DNA from: an uncultured Rhodospirillales bacterium
Lineage (GTDB): Bacteria; Pseudomonadota; Alphaproteobacteria; RF32; CAG-239
DNA length: 64,000 nucleotides
Direction: 5' to 3'
Assembly: GCA_902761715.1 (NCBI GenBank)
Contig: CACWLK010000002.1
Span: forward strand, 1 to 64,000
The notes beneath the pieces were generated by a model. The model did no database searches, had not been told where the DNA came from, and was given only the letters and a program-made list of their open reading frames with translations. Each line of letters begins with the position of its first letter. Within the stretch, counting starts at the first letter, position 1. A program made the translations under genes and the position numbers. This document shows positions 1-8,544 of this stretch, one piece after another.

Positions 1-1
1 C

Positions 2-154
2 GGCACATACTCTGACCAAACCTTGGGACGTATCGAAATCGGCGGACGTTACGGCTTTACCGATGCTCTGTCCGGCTATGCCTGGGCTAACTACACCTTT
101 GGCTCAAGCTATGATGCGTATGCTATCGGTGCCGGCATGAGCTACGCTTGGTAA
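2..154 (+). CDS. C-terminal end of an outer-membrane beta-barrel (autotransporter-like) protein, partial
   Basis: Only the last 50 codons are in the window and the gene enters from the left edge. The translated end alternates small, polar and aromatic residues (RIEIGGRYGF, GYAWANYTFG) and finishes AGMSYAW. A barrel strand with a terminal aromatic residue is the usual C-terminal signature of outer-membrane beta-barrels recognised by BamA. The Gly/Tyr-rich strands resemble autotransporter barrels, but the passenger region is not visible, so the family is an inference. Confidence 0.6.
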   Translation, partial: GTYSDQTLGRIEIGGRYGFTDALSGYAWANYTFGSSYDAYAIGAGMSYAW

Positions 155-170
155 GTTAAAACTCAACAAT

Positions 171-200
171 AAAAAAGCCTCCGTAAAGGAGGCTTTTTTT
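171..200. terminator. bidirectional rho-independent terminator
   Basis: A GCCTCC/GGAGGC stem with a 5-nt loop is flanked by A6 on the left and T7 on the right. It can therefore end the barrel gene on the plus strand and trmB on the minus strand. A hairpin with the same stem recurs near 18460-18488. Confidence 0.85.
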
Positions 201-912
201 ATTTGCGTACAAAATCCAAAAATACCGGTCGTCTTCCTTCCCGAATAGCTTTCCTCTGATATTTTGTTTCTACCCAATCTGCCGGCTCATGTTTCCAATC
301 ATTGCCGCAAGTCGCCGTCCACTCAAAATCAGGGCATTTGCTCATCTGTTCCAATGTCCAAATTTTATATACCATATGGTCAGTGGCAATCCGCAAAATT
401 CCGTTTGGTTTTAATATTCTTGCCAGCACTTTCAAATTATCGGGATTAACAAACCGACGTGAGGCATGGCGTTTTTTGGGCCACGGATCGGGAAAAAGCA
501 AAAACACCATATCCAAACTGTTATCCGGCAACAGCGGAAAGAGCAGGCGGATATCATCGTCCCAAATCCGCACGTTATCATTTCTTTCGGGCAAAAGTTT
601 TATTTCATCGCTGATTTCATCGTTTTGCTTTATTCCTGTCATCAGACTAAGCAAATTGGCAATACCGTTCTTAAAAACTTCTGCACCGATATATGCGATA
701 TCTTTATTTTTTGCAGAGTGTCCGGCCAAATGATCTCCGTCTCCGAACCCGATTTCTAAAAATGTCTTTTTCGGAACAAAGGGAAAATCCATCGGCTTAG
801 CGGGGTTTAATTTGACCTTAGGCAAAAAACTGTCCATCAAAGCAGATTTTGCCTTGCGCAATCTGCGTCCCTGTCTGCGTCCGTAAAAATGCGGTTTGTC
901 ATCTATTTGCAT
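199..912 (-). CDS. trmB: tRNA (guanine-N7-)-methyltransferase TrmB
   Basis: This SAM-dependent enzyme makes m7G46 in the variable loop of tRNA. The Rossmann SAM-binding motif FLEIGFGDG lies at about residues 51-59 and the family signature PDPWPKKRH at about 141-149. The N-terminal FYGRRQGRRLRK segment is also typical. The chosen ATG gives 237 residues, close to the E. coli length, and overlaps the metK stop by 10 bp; a longer frame would run 70 bp into metK. It is the last gene of the miaB-to-metK block and ends in the hairpin at 171-200. Confidence 0.95.
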   Translation of the reverse strand: MQIDDKPHFYGRRQGRRLRKAKSALMDSFLPKVKLNPAKPMDFPFVPKKTFLEIGFGDGDHLAGHSAKNKDIAYIGAEVFKNGIANLLSLMTGIKQNDEISDEIKLLPERNDNVRIWDDDIRLLFPLLPDNSLDMVFLLFPDPWPKKRHASRRFVNPDNLKVLARILKPNGILRIATDHMVYKIWTLEQMSKCPDFEWTATCGNDWKHEPADWVETKYQRKAIREGRRPVFLDFVRK

Positions 913-2045
913 TGGTGCAAATCCTTGGCTAAATTTGTTTTTTCCCAACTGAAATGACCTTCCTCGTCCCATTGTCTGCCAAAATGTCCGTAAGCTGCTG
1001 TTGGTAAATAAATAGGCTGTTTGAGCTGTAACGTTTTGATAATACCTTTGGGCGTCAAGTCAATATTTTTTCCGATAAAGTCATATATTTTGTTCTTGTC
1101 GGTCTTTTCTGTCCCCTTGCAGTCAATAAACAAAGATAGCGGCTCGGCTTTACCGATAGCGTATGATACCTGCAACAAGCATTCATCGGCTAAATCGGCG
1201 GCCACAATATTTTTAGCCAGCCAACGCAACATATAAGCGGCAGAACGGTCGACCTTGCTCGGATCTTTGCCCGAAAAAGCTCCGCCGCCGTGCGGTGCGG
1301 CACCTCCGTATGTATCAACCACAATCTTACGTCCGGTCAGACCGGCATCTCCGTCAGGACCGCCGATAACGAATTTTCCGGCCGGATTAATCATCATTTG
1401 TGCTTTTTCCGGCTCAAGTTCGGACGGAATATTTTTTATAATAAAATCTCTTACAATTTCACGCACGCTGTCAAGCGACATATCCTCACGATGTTGGGTG
1501 GAAAGCACAATTTTTTTGACTGCGACAGCTCGTCCTTTATTGTCATATTCAACGGTTATTTGGCTTTTGGCATCGGGTAACAATCCGTCGATTTGAGCAT
1601 TTTTCAAATCCATCAGTAACTTGTTTGCCAAATAAACTGTCAGCGGCATAAATTCTGTTTCAAAGCCAAACTCACGTTTTGCATACCCGAACATAATTCC
1701 CTGATCGCCGGCTCCAAAATCCTGTATTCCGTCAGCAATATTTGCCGATTGACGGTGGAGCAGGTTGGTAATCTCAACTTTTCTCCAGTCAAAACCGGCT
1801 TGTTCATAGCCTATATTTTTAATTACATTGCGTATTGCATCATTAATCATTTCTGTAGATACACCGGCCGTACTCAAGGTCTCACCAGCAATAATAACTC
1901 GGTTGGTTGTGGACAAAGTTTCAATAGCTGTATGCGCATTAGGATCATTACGCAAATGCAAATCAACAATAGCATCGGATATCTGGTCGCAGATTTTATC
2001 AGGGTGCCCGTTAGCAACTGCTTCACTCGTGAACAAATAAGTCAT
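903..2045 (-). CDS. metK: S-adenosylmethionine synthetase MetK
   Basis: Makes S-adenosylmethionine from methionine and ATP, the methyl donor for the adjacent TrmB and for the radical-SAM enzymes MiaB and MtaB in this window. Diagnostic segments are GHPDKICDQISDAIVD near the N-terminus, GAGDQGIMFGYA in the middle and the glycine-rich GGGAFSGKDPSKVDRSAAY. The start is set at an ATG preceded by GGAGGAA. This removes seven residues from the longest frame and leaves 380, close to E. coli (384). The gene is full length with no visible defect. Confidence 0.97.
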   Translation of the reverse strand: MTYLFTSEAVANGHPDKICDQISDAIVDLHLRNDPNAHTAIETLSTTNRVIIAGETLSTAGVSTEMINDAIRNVIKNIGYEQAGFDWRKVEITNLLHRQSANIADGIQDFGAGDQGIMFGYAKREFGFETEFMPLTVYLANKLLMDLKNAQIDGLLPDAKSQITVEYDNKGRAVAVKKIVLSTQHREDMSLDSVREIVRDFIIKNIPSELEPEKAQMMINPAGKFVIGGPDGDAGLTGRKIVVDTYGGAAPHGGGAFSGKDPSKVDRSAAYMLRWLAKNIVAADLADECLLQVSYAIGKAEPLSLFIDCKGTEKTDKNKIYDFIGKNIDLTPKGIIKTLQLKQPIYLPTAAYGHFGRQWDEEGHFSWEKTNLAKDLHQCK

Positions 2046-2070
2046 AATTTCCTCCATTGCAGACATAATA

Positions 2071-2098
2071 AAAGCCGGTATCGAAAAATACCAGCTTT
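2071..2098 (-). terminator. hairpin between the HTH regulator gene and metK
   Basis: Read on the minus strand, AAAGCTGGTAT and ATACCGGCTTT form an 11-pair stem (one G-U pair) around a short loop, followed by TTTTATTAT. It looks like a weak intrinsic terminator after the regulator gene. It ends about 26 nt before the metK start, so it could also limit read-through into metK. It does not resemble the SAM-II riboswitch sometimes found before alphaproteobacterial metK. Confidence 0.55.
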
Positions 2099-2116
2099 AT
2101 TTTTGCAAATATGTTA

Positions 2117-2617
2117 TTATTTTTTGTCAGGGAATTTTTGTATTGCATTTGATTTGGACAGTGCAATTACCAAATCAAATAAAATTTTTGCTGTTTTACG
2201 GTTGCTGATTTTATAATATGCCTTTACCAGCTCCAAAGTTTCTTGCTTTTTCATCGGATCCATATCGATATCTTCAGCCGTTTCTTCAAGTTTTAGGATA
2301 TCATGATCCGACGAGCTGAATACACGTGGACTTTGAGAAGTAACATTTTTATCCATATCCTCAAAAAAGAAATTAATCGGTACATTCATAACATTGCCGA
2401 TATCCCACAATCTGCTTGCTCCGACACGGTTGCTGCCTCGCTCATACTTTTGCACTTGTTGAAAGGTCAGCCCCAACATGTTGGCCAGTTTTTCCTGGCT
2501 CCACCCCAAAATGCTTCTGCGCAGACGAATACGATTACCGACATGGATATCAATCGGATTCGGTTGTCCGCTGGGGGTGCGACCGCGGCTTGATTTTTTT
2601 GATTTCTGTAATGTCAT
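2117..2617 (-). CDS. XRE-family transcriptional regulator (PhrR/PraR-like)
   Basis: The 166-residue protein carries a lambda-repressor-type helix-turn-helix at about residues 25-80 (NRIRLRRSILGWSQEKLANM, then LTFQQVQKYERG). Rhizobial PhrR and PraR are regulators of this kind in the same neighbourhood: phrR is linked to actA, an lnt-type acid-tolerance gene. The start has a GGAGA ribosome site 8 nt upstream and drops a hydrophobic leader that would be spurious. The gene has its own promoter with an internal palindrome (2650-2677), so autoregulation is likely. The regulon is not evident from the sequence. Confidence 0.85.
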   Translation of the reverse strand: MTLQKSKKSSRGRTPSGQPNPIDIHVGNRIRLRRSILGWSQEKLANMLGLTFQQVQKYERGSNRVGASRLWDIGNVMNVPINFFFEDMDKNVTSQSPRVFSSSDHDILKLEETAEDIDMDPMKKQETLELVKAYYKISNRKTAKILFDLVIALSKSNAIQKFPDKK

Positions 2618-2649
2618 GTTGCTTATCTCCAAGAATGTAATATACAAAT

Positions 2650-2677
2650 AAAATACTACCTTTAGTAGTAATGTCAA
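2650..2677 (-). promoter_or_regulatory. sigma70-type promoter with an embedded palindromic operator upstream of the XRE gene
   Basis: On the minus strand a perfect TTGACA (2672-2677) is followed after 16 nt by TATTTT (2650-2655). Between and overlapping them lies a perfect inverted repeat, TACTAC-5 nt-GTAGTA (2654-2670). A dyad in this position, directly before an XRE gene, is the expected layout of an autoregulatory operator. Binding is inferred. Confidence 0.65.
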
Positions 2678-2724
2678 CACGTTTTTGTAACAACATTGTA
2701 GATAAGAATTTTATTGTGTAAGGA

Positions 2725-4248
2725 TTATTGTTTATTTAAGAAAGACATCAGCGCCGCAACGGATAATAAAAACACAGCCATCATTGCCAACATGAGATTG
2801 CCATATTTAGAGTAGGGGGTAACCGTATCTAAATTTTCAGGCAGGTTGAAATCCAAATTTCCTCTTTTATGCAATGATATAGATGCCAAAATTTTTCCGC
2901 TTCGTGATATCAACGCCGAAATCCCCGAATTTGCAGCTCGGACAATTGTCAGCCCTTCTTCAACAGCCCTCAATTGTGCCGTAACCAAATGTTGATATGG
3001 TCCCGAACTTCTGCCGTACCAACCGTCATTAGTCAAATTGATGAGCCATTGTGGGCGGTCGTTTACATCAGTAACTTCATGCGGAAAAATTACTTCATAG
3101 CAAATCAAAATTCCAAATGGCGGCAACTTATCGGTATGAATTGTTCTTCTGCCTTTGCCGGCCTTAAAATCGGCAATAACTTTGGTTATCGGACGCAACT
3201 TTGCCGGAATAAATTTCCTGAGCGGTATATATTCACCGAACGGCACCAGATGAGATTTTGCGTATGTATTGATAATTCCTTTGCCGTGTTTCATAACAAT
3301 TCCGGCATTTACCGGCAGCCATCGGTCATTGTCATCAGGATAATAATCAATGCTTCCGGTAATTAAAAATCCGTCGTCGGGAACTGCCGGCAATACCTGA
3401 TAAAAATGTGCTCTATCCAATGTTAACGGAAAAGTGCTGGCGGTCTCTCCCCATATAACCGCATCAACGTTTTCAAACCCTTTCGATTGTGACATTGCAA
3501 TATAATCGGCAAAGTTTTGTTCCAATTCACCGAAGTCCCATTTCATGCTTTGCGGAATACTCGGTTGCACAACTCGAATTTTTGTTTCGGTTTGTTCATC
3601 ATCATCAAGCAAATTGGCTCTGTAAAATCCAAAACCGATAATCCCGGCAATCAGAATTATTTCGCTTACAGTAACAATAAAAATATTTTTCTTTTTTGTT
3701 TTAATGGTGGCTGCAGGCAACATGGCGGCAATAATAATAAGAATTGACAATCCGTATGTCCCGAATATGGATACCGTTTGCAACAATCTGTGGTCAAACG
3801 CCAAAACCGATCCCAGCAAATTCCACGGAAATCCTGTAAATAAGAACGAGCGAAACCATTCGCTTATGCCCCACAAAACCGCAAAGGCAATAATCTTGGC
3901 CCATATTCCCTTAAAAAAATAACTGCCGAATGCCGGCAGGGCAACAAAAAGCCCGAAAAAAGCTCCCGATGCCGTCAGCGCAATCGGTATCAACCACCAA
4001 AAACTTTTTATATCCAAAGTCAAAGCATTTGCCACCCACGACAGTCCGATTGCAAAAAATCCAAATCCGAACCAATACCCAAAAGCAAAAGCCTGTCTTG
4101 CATTTACGGCTTTTGACAGCAACATCATTAATCCGCCTAATGAAAAAACTAAAATCCAGATTTGATAATACGGAGGCAACGCCAAAGTTGCCGCAACACC
4201 GAGCAGAGCCGATATAGTTTTTTTGTATTGCAACCAAGTTTTATTCAT
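2725..4248 (-). CDS. lnt: apolipoprotein N-acyltransferase Lnt
   Basis: An inner-membrane enzyme that adds the third acyl chain to lipoproteins. The N-terminal half is strongly hydrophobic with about six membrane segments. The C-terminal half is a nitrilase-fold domain with the expected catalytic triad: Glu268 in WGETAS, Lys331 in YAKSHLVPFGEY and Cys383 in ILICYE. Its 507 residues match the family (E. coli 512). The start overlaps the corC stop by 8 bp, so the two are probably translationally coupled. A final hydrophobic helix lies near the C-terminus. Confidence 0.95.
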   Translation of the reverse strand: MNKTWLQYKKTISALLGVAATLALPPYYQIWILVFSLGGLMMLLSKAVNARQAFAFGYWFGFGFFAIGLSWVANALTLDIKSFWWLIPIALTASGAFFGLFVALPAFGSYFFKGIWAKIIAFAVLWGISEWFRSFLFTGFPWNLLGSVLAFDHRLLQTVSIFGTYGLSILIIIAAMLPAATIKTKKKNIFIVTVSEIILIAGIIGFGFYRANLLDDDEQTETKIRVVQPSIPQSMKWDFGELEQNFADYIAMSQSKGFENVDAVIWGETASTFPLTLDRAHFYQVLPAVPDDGFLITGSIDYYPDDNDRWLPVNAGIVMKHGKGIINTYAKSHLVPFGEYIPLRKFIPAKLRPITKVIADFKAGKGRRTIHTDKLPPFGILICYEVIFPHEVTDVNDRPQWLINLTNDGWYGRSSGPYQHLVTAQLRAVEEGLTIVRAANSGISALISRSGKILASISLHKRGNLDFNLPENLDTVTPYSKYGNLMLAMMAVFLLSVAALMSFLNKQ

Positions 4249-5125
4249 TAACCGCTACAGCCTCGTTTTTTGCCGGCAAAATAATCATAATTTTTTTAAT
4301 TCTGCTCGGATCAACATCAAGTATCTTAAACTTAATTCCGTCGTGCCCGTCGATAATTTCCCCGCGGTTGGGAATACGTTGTGCCAGTTCAAATACATAT
4401 CCGCCGAGCGTGTCCACTTCATTGTCTTCATCATCTTCTTCCCCGAAAGACAATCCGGTAACCTCACGAACCTCATCAAGATAAGCCTTGGCATCAGCAA
4501 CAAAAGCACCTTGTCCCTGCAGGGTAATAATATGATTTTCTTCCAAATCATATTCGTCTTCAATATCGCCGACAATCTCTTCCAACAAATCTTCGATTGT
4601 AACCAAACCGCAAACACCACCATAATCGTCAACAACCGCCGCCATGTGTGTTTTTCCCTGTTGCATCTCTTTCAGTAAATCTAATACTGAATCATCTTGA
4701 GAAGCCAACTTAATCGGGTTGTGTTCAATTTCTGAAACCGGCATTTTATCTTGCCCCTTAAGCAGGCAGGTGGCCAAATCGATAATATGCAAAACACCGA
4801 TAATATCATCTATTGAATCACCATAAATCGGAATTCTGGAATGGCCTTTTTCAACCATTAATTTAGCCAAATCTTCAACAGTTCCGTCTTTTTGAAAAGC
4901 GATAATATCAGCTCTCGGAATCATTACACGACAAACCTTTTTATCCTTAATCCCGAGCACATTGCTCAACAACTGTTGTTCATGCTCGCTAAACTCATCG
5001 TGTCCGGTATCATCGACCGCCTCTTCAATCATATCCTCAATTGTTTCGCGAACATCTTCTTCTTTTGGGGCAAAAATATTTTTTAAATAACCGTAAATAC
5101 TGTGACTTTGACTGTCATCATTCAT
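4241..5125 (-). CDS. corC: CorC/TlyC-type CBS-domain protein
   Basis: A 294-residue cytosolic protein with two CBS domains (about residues 65-190) and a C-terminal CorC_HlyC transporter-associated domain (about 205-285, including GGYVFELAQRIPNRGE). It lacks the DUF21 membrane domain, so it is the short CorC form. The family is linked to divalent-cation efflux and was once called hemolysin C. It lies 3 bp after ybeY and overlaps lnt, the normal order in proteobacteria (ybeZ/phoH-ybeY-corC-lnt). Confidence 0.93.
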   Translation of the reverse strand: MNDDSQSHSIYGYLKNIFAPKEEDVRETIEDMIEEAVDDTGHDEFSEHEQQLLSNVLGIKDKKVCRVMIPRADIIAFQKDGTVEDLAKLMVEKGHSRIPIYGDSIDDIIGVLHIIDLATCLLKGQDKMPVSEIEHNPIKLASQDDSVLDLLKEMQQGKTHMAAVVDDYGGVCGLVTIEDLLEEIVGDIEDEYDLEENHIITLQGQGAFVADAKAYLDEVREVTGLSFGEEDDEDNEVDTLGGYVFELAQRIPNRGEIIDGHDGIKFKILDVDPSRIKKIMIILPAKNEAVAVNE

Positions 5126-5128
5126 ATC

Positions 5129-5641
5129 TTACTCTCTTTCCTCATAAGGATTTTCAATATCAAAAAGTTTAAGCAGTTTAATTTCCTCGCCTTCCATTTC
5201 TTTAGCTTCTTCTGCTTCCATGTGATCATATCCGAGCAAATGCAAAATTCCGTGTATTAAAATATGGCAATAATGATCATGCAAACTCATATCCTGATCT
5301 TTACTTTGATTTAACATGGTCTCCAAAGCAATAATAATATCACCTAGCTCAATTTCGGTGTTACGTGCCAAATAAGCCTCAAATTCTTCGTCGTCAAGAT
5401 TGGCAAACGACAAAACATTAGTCGGTTTATCCATTTGCCTAAATTCTGAGTTGAGTTGGCGTATTTCCTCATCATTATTTAAGGACAGGTTGATAATAAC
5501 GCTGTTTTTGCCGTCCAGCCATTTTGGAGAAATCTCTGATATAACCTTATCAAAAATGTCTGCCGAGAACTTTTCGACTTCCGGCAGTTCTTTCAACCAC
5601 CTGTCATCAGCAATATCAACATTAAGCTGTGTTTTAATCAT
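5129..5641 (-). CDS. ybeY: endoribonuclease YbeY (rRNA maturation factor)
   Basis: A zinc metalloprotein needed for 16S rRNA 3'-end maturation and ribosome quality control. The metal-binding motif HGILHLLGYDH is present, with His at about residues 130, 134 and 140 of the 170-residue product. The ATG chosen follows AAGGAAGAAC and overlaps the phoH stop by 8 bp; the longer frame would add eight basic residues inside phoH. Its place between phoH and corC is conserved. Confidence 0.95.
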   Translation of the reverse strand: MIKTQLNVDIADDRWLKELPEVEKFSADIFDKVISEISPKWLDGKNSVIINLSLNNDEEIRQLNSEFRQMDKPTNVLSFANLDDEEFEAYLARNTEIELGDIIIALETMLNQSKDQDMSLHDHYCHILIHGILHLLGYDHMEAEEAKEMEGEEIKLLKLFDIENPYEERE

Positions 5642-6593
5642 GTTCTTCCTTGCTTTTCTTTTCATAAGCGCAAACTATTTTGGCAACCAACCCGTGTCTG
5701 ACCACATCTTCTGCCCCAAAAGTAACGGAGCTGATACCTTTAATGTTTTTTAAGGTTGCTAATGCATCTTTCAATCCCGAAATTGTACCTCTCGGCAAAT
5801 CGACTTGGCTCAAGTCGCCATTTACAACCATGCGTGAGTTTTCGCCCAAACGGGTTAAAAACATTTTCATCTGCATCGGAGTTGTATTTTGCGCCTCATC
5901 AAGAATTACAAACGCATTAGATAATGTACGTCCTCTCATAAAGGCGAGGGGAGCAATCTCAATTTCGCCGGCAGCTAATTTTTTATCTACCTGTTCGGCT
6001 GGCAGCATCTCATACAAAGCATCATACAGCGGGCGCAGATAAGGATCGACTTTTTCCTTCAAATCACCGGGCAAAAATCCCAAATTTTCGCCGGCCTCAA
6101 CTGCCGGGCGTGATAAAATAATCTTGTCGATTGCACCTTCCAACATCATAGAAACCGCCAAAGCAACAGCCAAATAAGTTTTACCCGTACCGGCCGGTCC
6201 TAAGCCGAATACCAACTCATTATCCATCATCTCTAATATATACTTAGCTTGATTTTGTGAGCGCGGATAAATGTGGCGTTTTTTAGTTTTAAGTACGATA
6301 TTGTTCAAATCAACGTTCTTTTTATCGGGCAAATCGGCACCGCTCATTCTGACAGCAGCTTTTACTTCCTGTGCGCCGATTTCAATTCCACGGCTGGCTT
6401 TTGAATACAAAGCATCAATAGCCTCTTTGGCGTTTTTGCAATTTTCTTCATCACCCTTAATAGTAACGTGATTTCCGAAGGTTGCTATTTCTACCTTGAG
6501 AGCTTCTTCAATAATTTTAAGGTTTTCGTCGTTCGGTCCGACCAGTTGTTGAAGAAATTGATTATTAAAAAGTTCAAATTCTGTTTCTGCCAT
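5634..6593 (-). CDS. phoH: PhoH-family ATPase (YbeZ)
   Basis: A 319-residue P-loop ATPase of the PhoH/YbeZ family, thought to partner YbeY in RNA processing. Walker A GPAGTGKT is at residues 132-139 and Walker B AFVILDEAQN at about 227-236. The first 90 residues form the KH-like N-terminal region usual for YbeZ. It sits between miaB (13 bp away) and ybeY (8-bp overlap). No own promoter is evident, so it is probably part of the miaB transcript. Confidence 0.93.
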   Translation of the reverse strand: MAETEFELFNNQFLQQLVGPNDENLKIIEEALKVEIATFGNHVTIKGDEENCKNAKEAIDALYSKASRGIEIGAQEVKAAVRMSGADLPDKKNVDLNNIVLKTKKRHIYPRSQNQAKYILEMMDNELVFGLGPAGTGKTYLAVALAVSMMLEGAIDKIILSRPAVEAGENLGFLPGDLKEKVDPYLRPLYDALYEMLPAEQVDKKLAAGEIEIAPLAFMRGRTLSNAFVILDEAQNTTPMQMKMFLTRLGENSRMVVNGDLSQVDLPRGTISGLKDALATLKNIKGISSVTFGAEDVVRHGLVAKIVCAYEKKSKEEHD

Positions 6594-6606
6594 AATTTAC
6601 TGCCTT

Positions 6607-7932
6607 TTACTTTATTACACCATTCAGCGAATTCATTCCGCCTGAAGTTATTTCAACATTTTTAATTTGGTTTAAATTTTCGGCGTCTGCTCTTGCTACT
6701 AAAGTTTGCATATAAGGCGTCCGTCCGAAAATTTCACCATTTTTGCGACCTTTGCTTTCAAACAATACCGGCATTATTTTACCGACACATTGTTTATTAA
6801 AGCTTAATTGCCGCGAAAATAAATCTTCTTGCAATATTGCCAAGCGTTCCTGTTTAGTTTTTTCTTCCACCTGATTCGGATATACCGCGGCAGGGGTCCC
6901 GGCTCTGCGGCTGTATTTGAAAGAAAAAGCCTGAATATAATTAACTTTTGCCACCATATCCATCGTTGCCTTAAAATCTTCATCTGTTTCACCGGGAAAA
7001 CCGACAATAAAATCAGATGATAAACCAATCTTAGGGTTAGCAAGCTTTAACTTTTCGACAATATCCAAATATTGGCCGCTGGTATGACGACGATTCATCG
7101 CTTTCAAAATTTTATCAGAGCCCGATTGCAACGGTAAATGCAAATAAGGCATAAGTTTACTCAGATTCTTATGGCAGGCAATCAGTTCGTCATTCATATC
7201 AGCCGGATACGATGTTGTATACCTCAAACGTTGCAATCCGTCAATTTCTGCCAACTTGTTGAGTAAATATGCCAAATTGCGCTCTTTGCCGTTTGCATCT
7301 TCTCCGTGGTAGGAGTTAACATTCTGTCCCAAAAGATTGATTTCGAGCGTTCCTCCCTCAACCAAGCGCTTTGCTTCGGCAATAACATCTTCAACCGGAC
7401 GAGAAGTCTCAACTCCGCGGGTATAAGGCACAATGCAATACGTGCAAAAATTATTGCAACCTTCCTGAATTGCCAAATAAGAACAACCTCCCGAGCACTT
7501 ATTTTGCGGCAAAAAGTCAAACTTGCTTTCGGCCGGAAAATCGGTGTCTATAATGCAAATATTTTTTTCTCTGGCAATTCTTTGTAAAATTTCGGGAATA
7601 CGATGATAGGTCAGGGGACCTGTTGCAAAATTAACATAAGGTGCACGGGTTGCAATCTGCTCGTTTTCTGCCTGCACCACACAGCCGACGACGCCGATAA
7701 TGGTTTCCAGTCCTTTTTCGGCACGCTCTTGTTTGATAATCTCGATTCGGCCTAAATCCGAAAAAAGTTTTTCCGCCGCTTTTTCACGTATATGACAGGT
7801 ATTAAACAAAATCAAATCTGCATCGCTGATTTTTGTTGCCGGCTTGTAACCCATATTTTCCAAAATATCGGCAATCCTGCCGGAATCATAAACATTCATC
7901 TGGCAACCGAAAGTTTTGATAAAATATTTCAC
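6607..7932 (-). CDS. miaB: tRNA-2-methylthio-N6-dimethylallyladenosine synthase MiaB
   Basis: A radical-SAM methylthiotransferase acting on i6A37 of tRNAs. The N-terminal UPF0004 domain has its cluster cysteines in KTFGCQMN, FNTCHIRE and GVVGCV. The radical-SAM CxxxCxxC lies in CNNFCTYCIVPYTRG, and a TRAM domain closes the protein, ending near VEITSGGMNSLNGVI. I set the start at a GTG (7930-7932) preceded by GAGGTG, giving MKYFIKTFGC. A GTG four codons earlier is also possible, and no ATG fits. It is the first gene of the minus-strand block that runs to trmB. Confidence 0.94.
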   Translation of the reverse strand: MKYFIKTFGCQMNVYDSGRIADILENMGYKPATKISDADLILFNTCHIREKAAEKLFSDLGRIEIIKQERAEKGLETIIGVVGCVVQAENEQIATRAPYVNFATGPLTYHRIPEILQRIAREKNICIIDTDFPAESKFDFLPQNKCSGGCSYLAIQEGCNNFCTYCIVPYTRGVETSRPVEDVIAEAKRLVEGGTLEINLLGQNVNSYHGEDANGKERNLAYLLNKLAEIDGLQRLRYTTSYPADMNDELIACHKNLSKLMPYLHLPLQSGSDKILKAMNRRHTSGQYLDIVEKLKLANPKIGLSSDFIVGFPGETDEDFKATMDMVAKVNYIQAFSFKYSRRAGTPAAVYPNQVEEKTKQERLAILQEDLFSRQLSFNKQCVGKIMPVLFESKGRKNGEIFGRTPYMQTLVARADAENLNQIKNVEITSGGMNSLNGVIK

Positions 7933-8032
7933 GACGGCAATCACCTCATAAAAGTTAAAATTATTCCCAATATACTAGACTATTTATGGCTATTTTCAAG
8001 CATTTTTTAATGCTTTTATTCTGCGTTTTTTG

Positions 8033-8061
8033 TTGCGAAATTTGCATGGTTTTGATATTAT
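8033..8061 (+). promoter_or_regulatory. putative sigma70 promoter for the TerB-like gene
   Basis: TTGCGA (8033-8038), a 17-nt spacer and TATTAT (8056-8061) lie about 30 nt before the start codon of the gene at 8092, in the divergent gap after miaB. Confidence 0.5.
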
Positions 8062-8091
8062 ATACAAAAATGACAAAATATGGAGAATATC

Positions 8092-8523
8092 ATGGAAAAA
8101 CAGTTTGACGCAATTATGAGCATGAATGATGAAGCCAAAATAGCATATCTCAAGGCCTTTACCCATTTAGCCTCTATTGATGGCAAATTTGATGACAACG
8201 AAAAGGCATATATTAAATCTTTGGCAGAACAATACCTTGTGCCGGCAGAGAAAATGAATGAAATTTTCAAGATTGAGAGCGATGATGCAATCATCAAAGC
8301 TGTTTCTTCTATAAAAAACCGCCGCGCTTCCCTTGAACTGATTAAAGAACTATGCTTTCTTGCGCACACCGACGATGAACTCAGTGATGAAGAAACCTTG
8401 TTTATCGGACGTATAGGTCAGGCTATGGGGGTAGAGTTGGAAAAGATTGAACAAATCAGCAACTGGGTAATTGATCGCATTATTTCGGCTGAAGAAGCAA
8501 AAGTAATTTTTGAAGAGGTTTAA
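8092..8523 (+). CDS. TerB-like domain protein
   Basis: A 143-residue, acidic, all-helical protein. The segment LKAFTHLASIDGKFDDNEKAYI and its second-half counterpart LCFLAHTDDELSDEETLFI have the repeated D-G/D-E-x-F-x-x-x-E pattern of TerB-type folds, which carry acidic metal-binding sites. The ATG was chosen because GGAG lies six bases upstream. The next gene follows after 21 bp and has its own strong ribosome site. TerB proteins are named for tellurite resistance, but nothing else of a ter operon is here, so the role is unknown. Confidence 0.65.
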   Translation: MEKQFDAIMSMNDEAKIAYLKAFTHLASIDGKFDDNEKAYIKSLAEQYLVPAEKMNEIFKIESDDAIIKAVSSIKNRRASLELIKELCFLAHTDDELSDEETLFIGRIGQAMGVELEKIEQISNWVIDRIISAEEAKVIFEEV

Positions 8524-8544
8524 TCTCGAGCAAGGAGACAATCA

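Noticed and set aside
2046-2116. SAM riboswitch upstream of metK
   Set aside because: The 70-bp gap holds a simple hairpin and no SAM-I or SAM-II features; it fits a terminator of the preceding gene better.
4223-4678. Long open frames opposite corC, alaS, ackA and similar genes
   Set aside because: They lie antisense to genes with full family motifs, lack ribosome sites and have biased composition typical of shadow frames.
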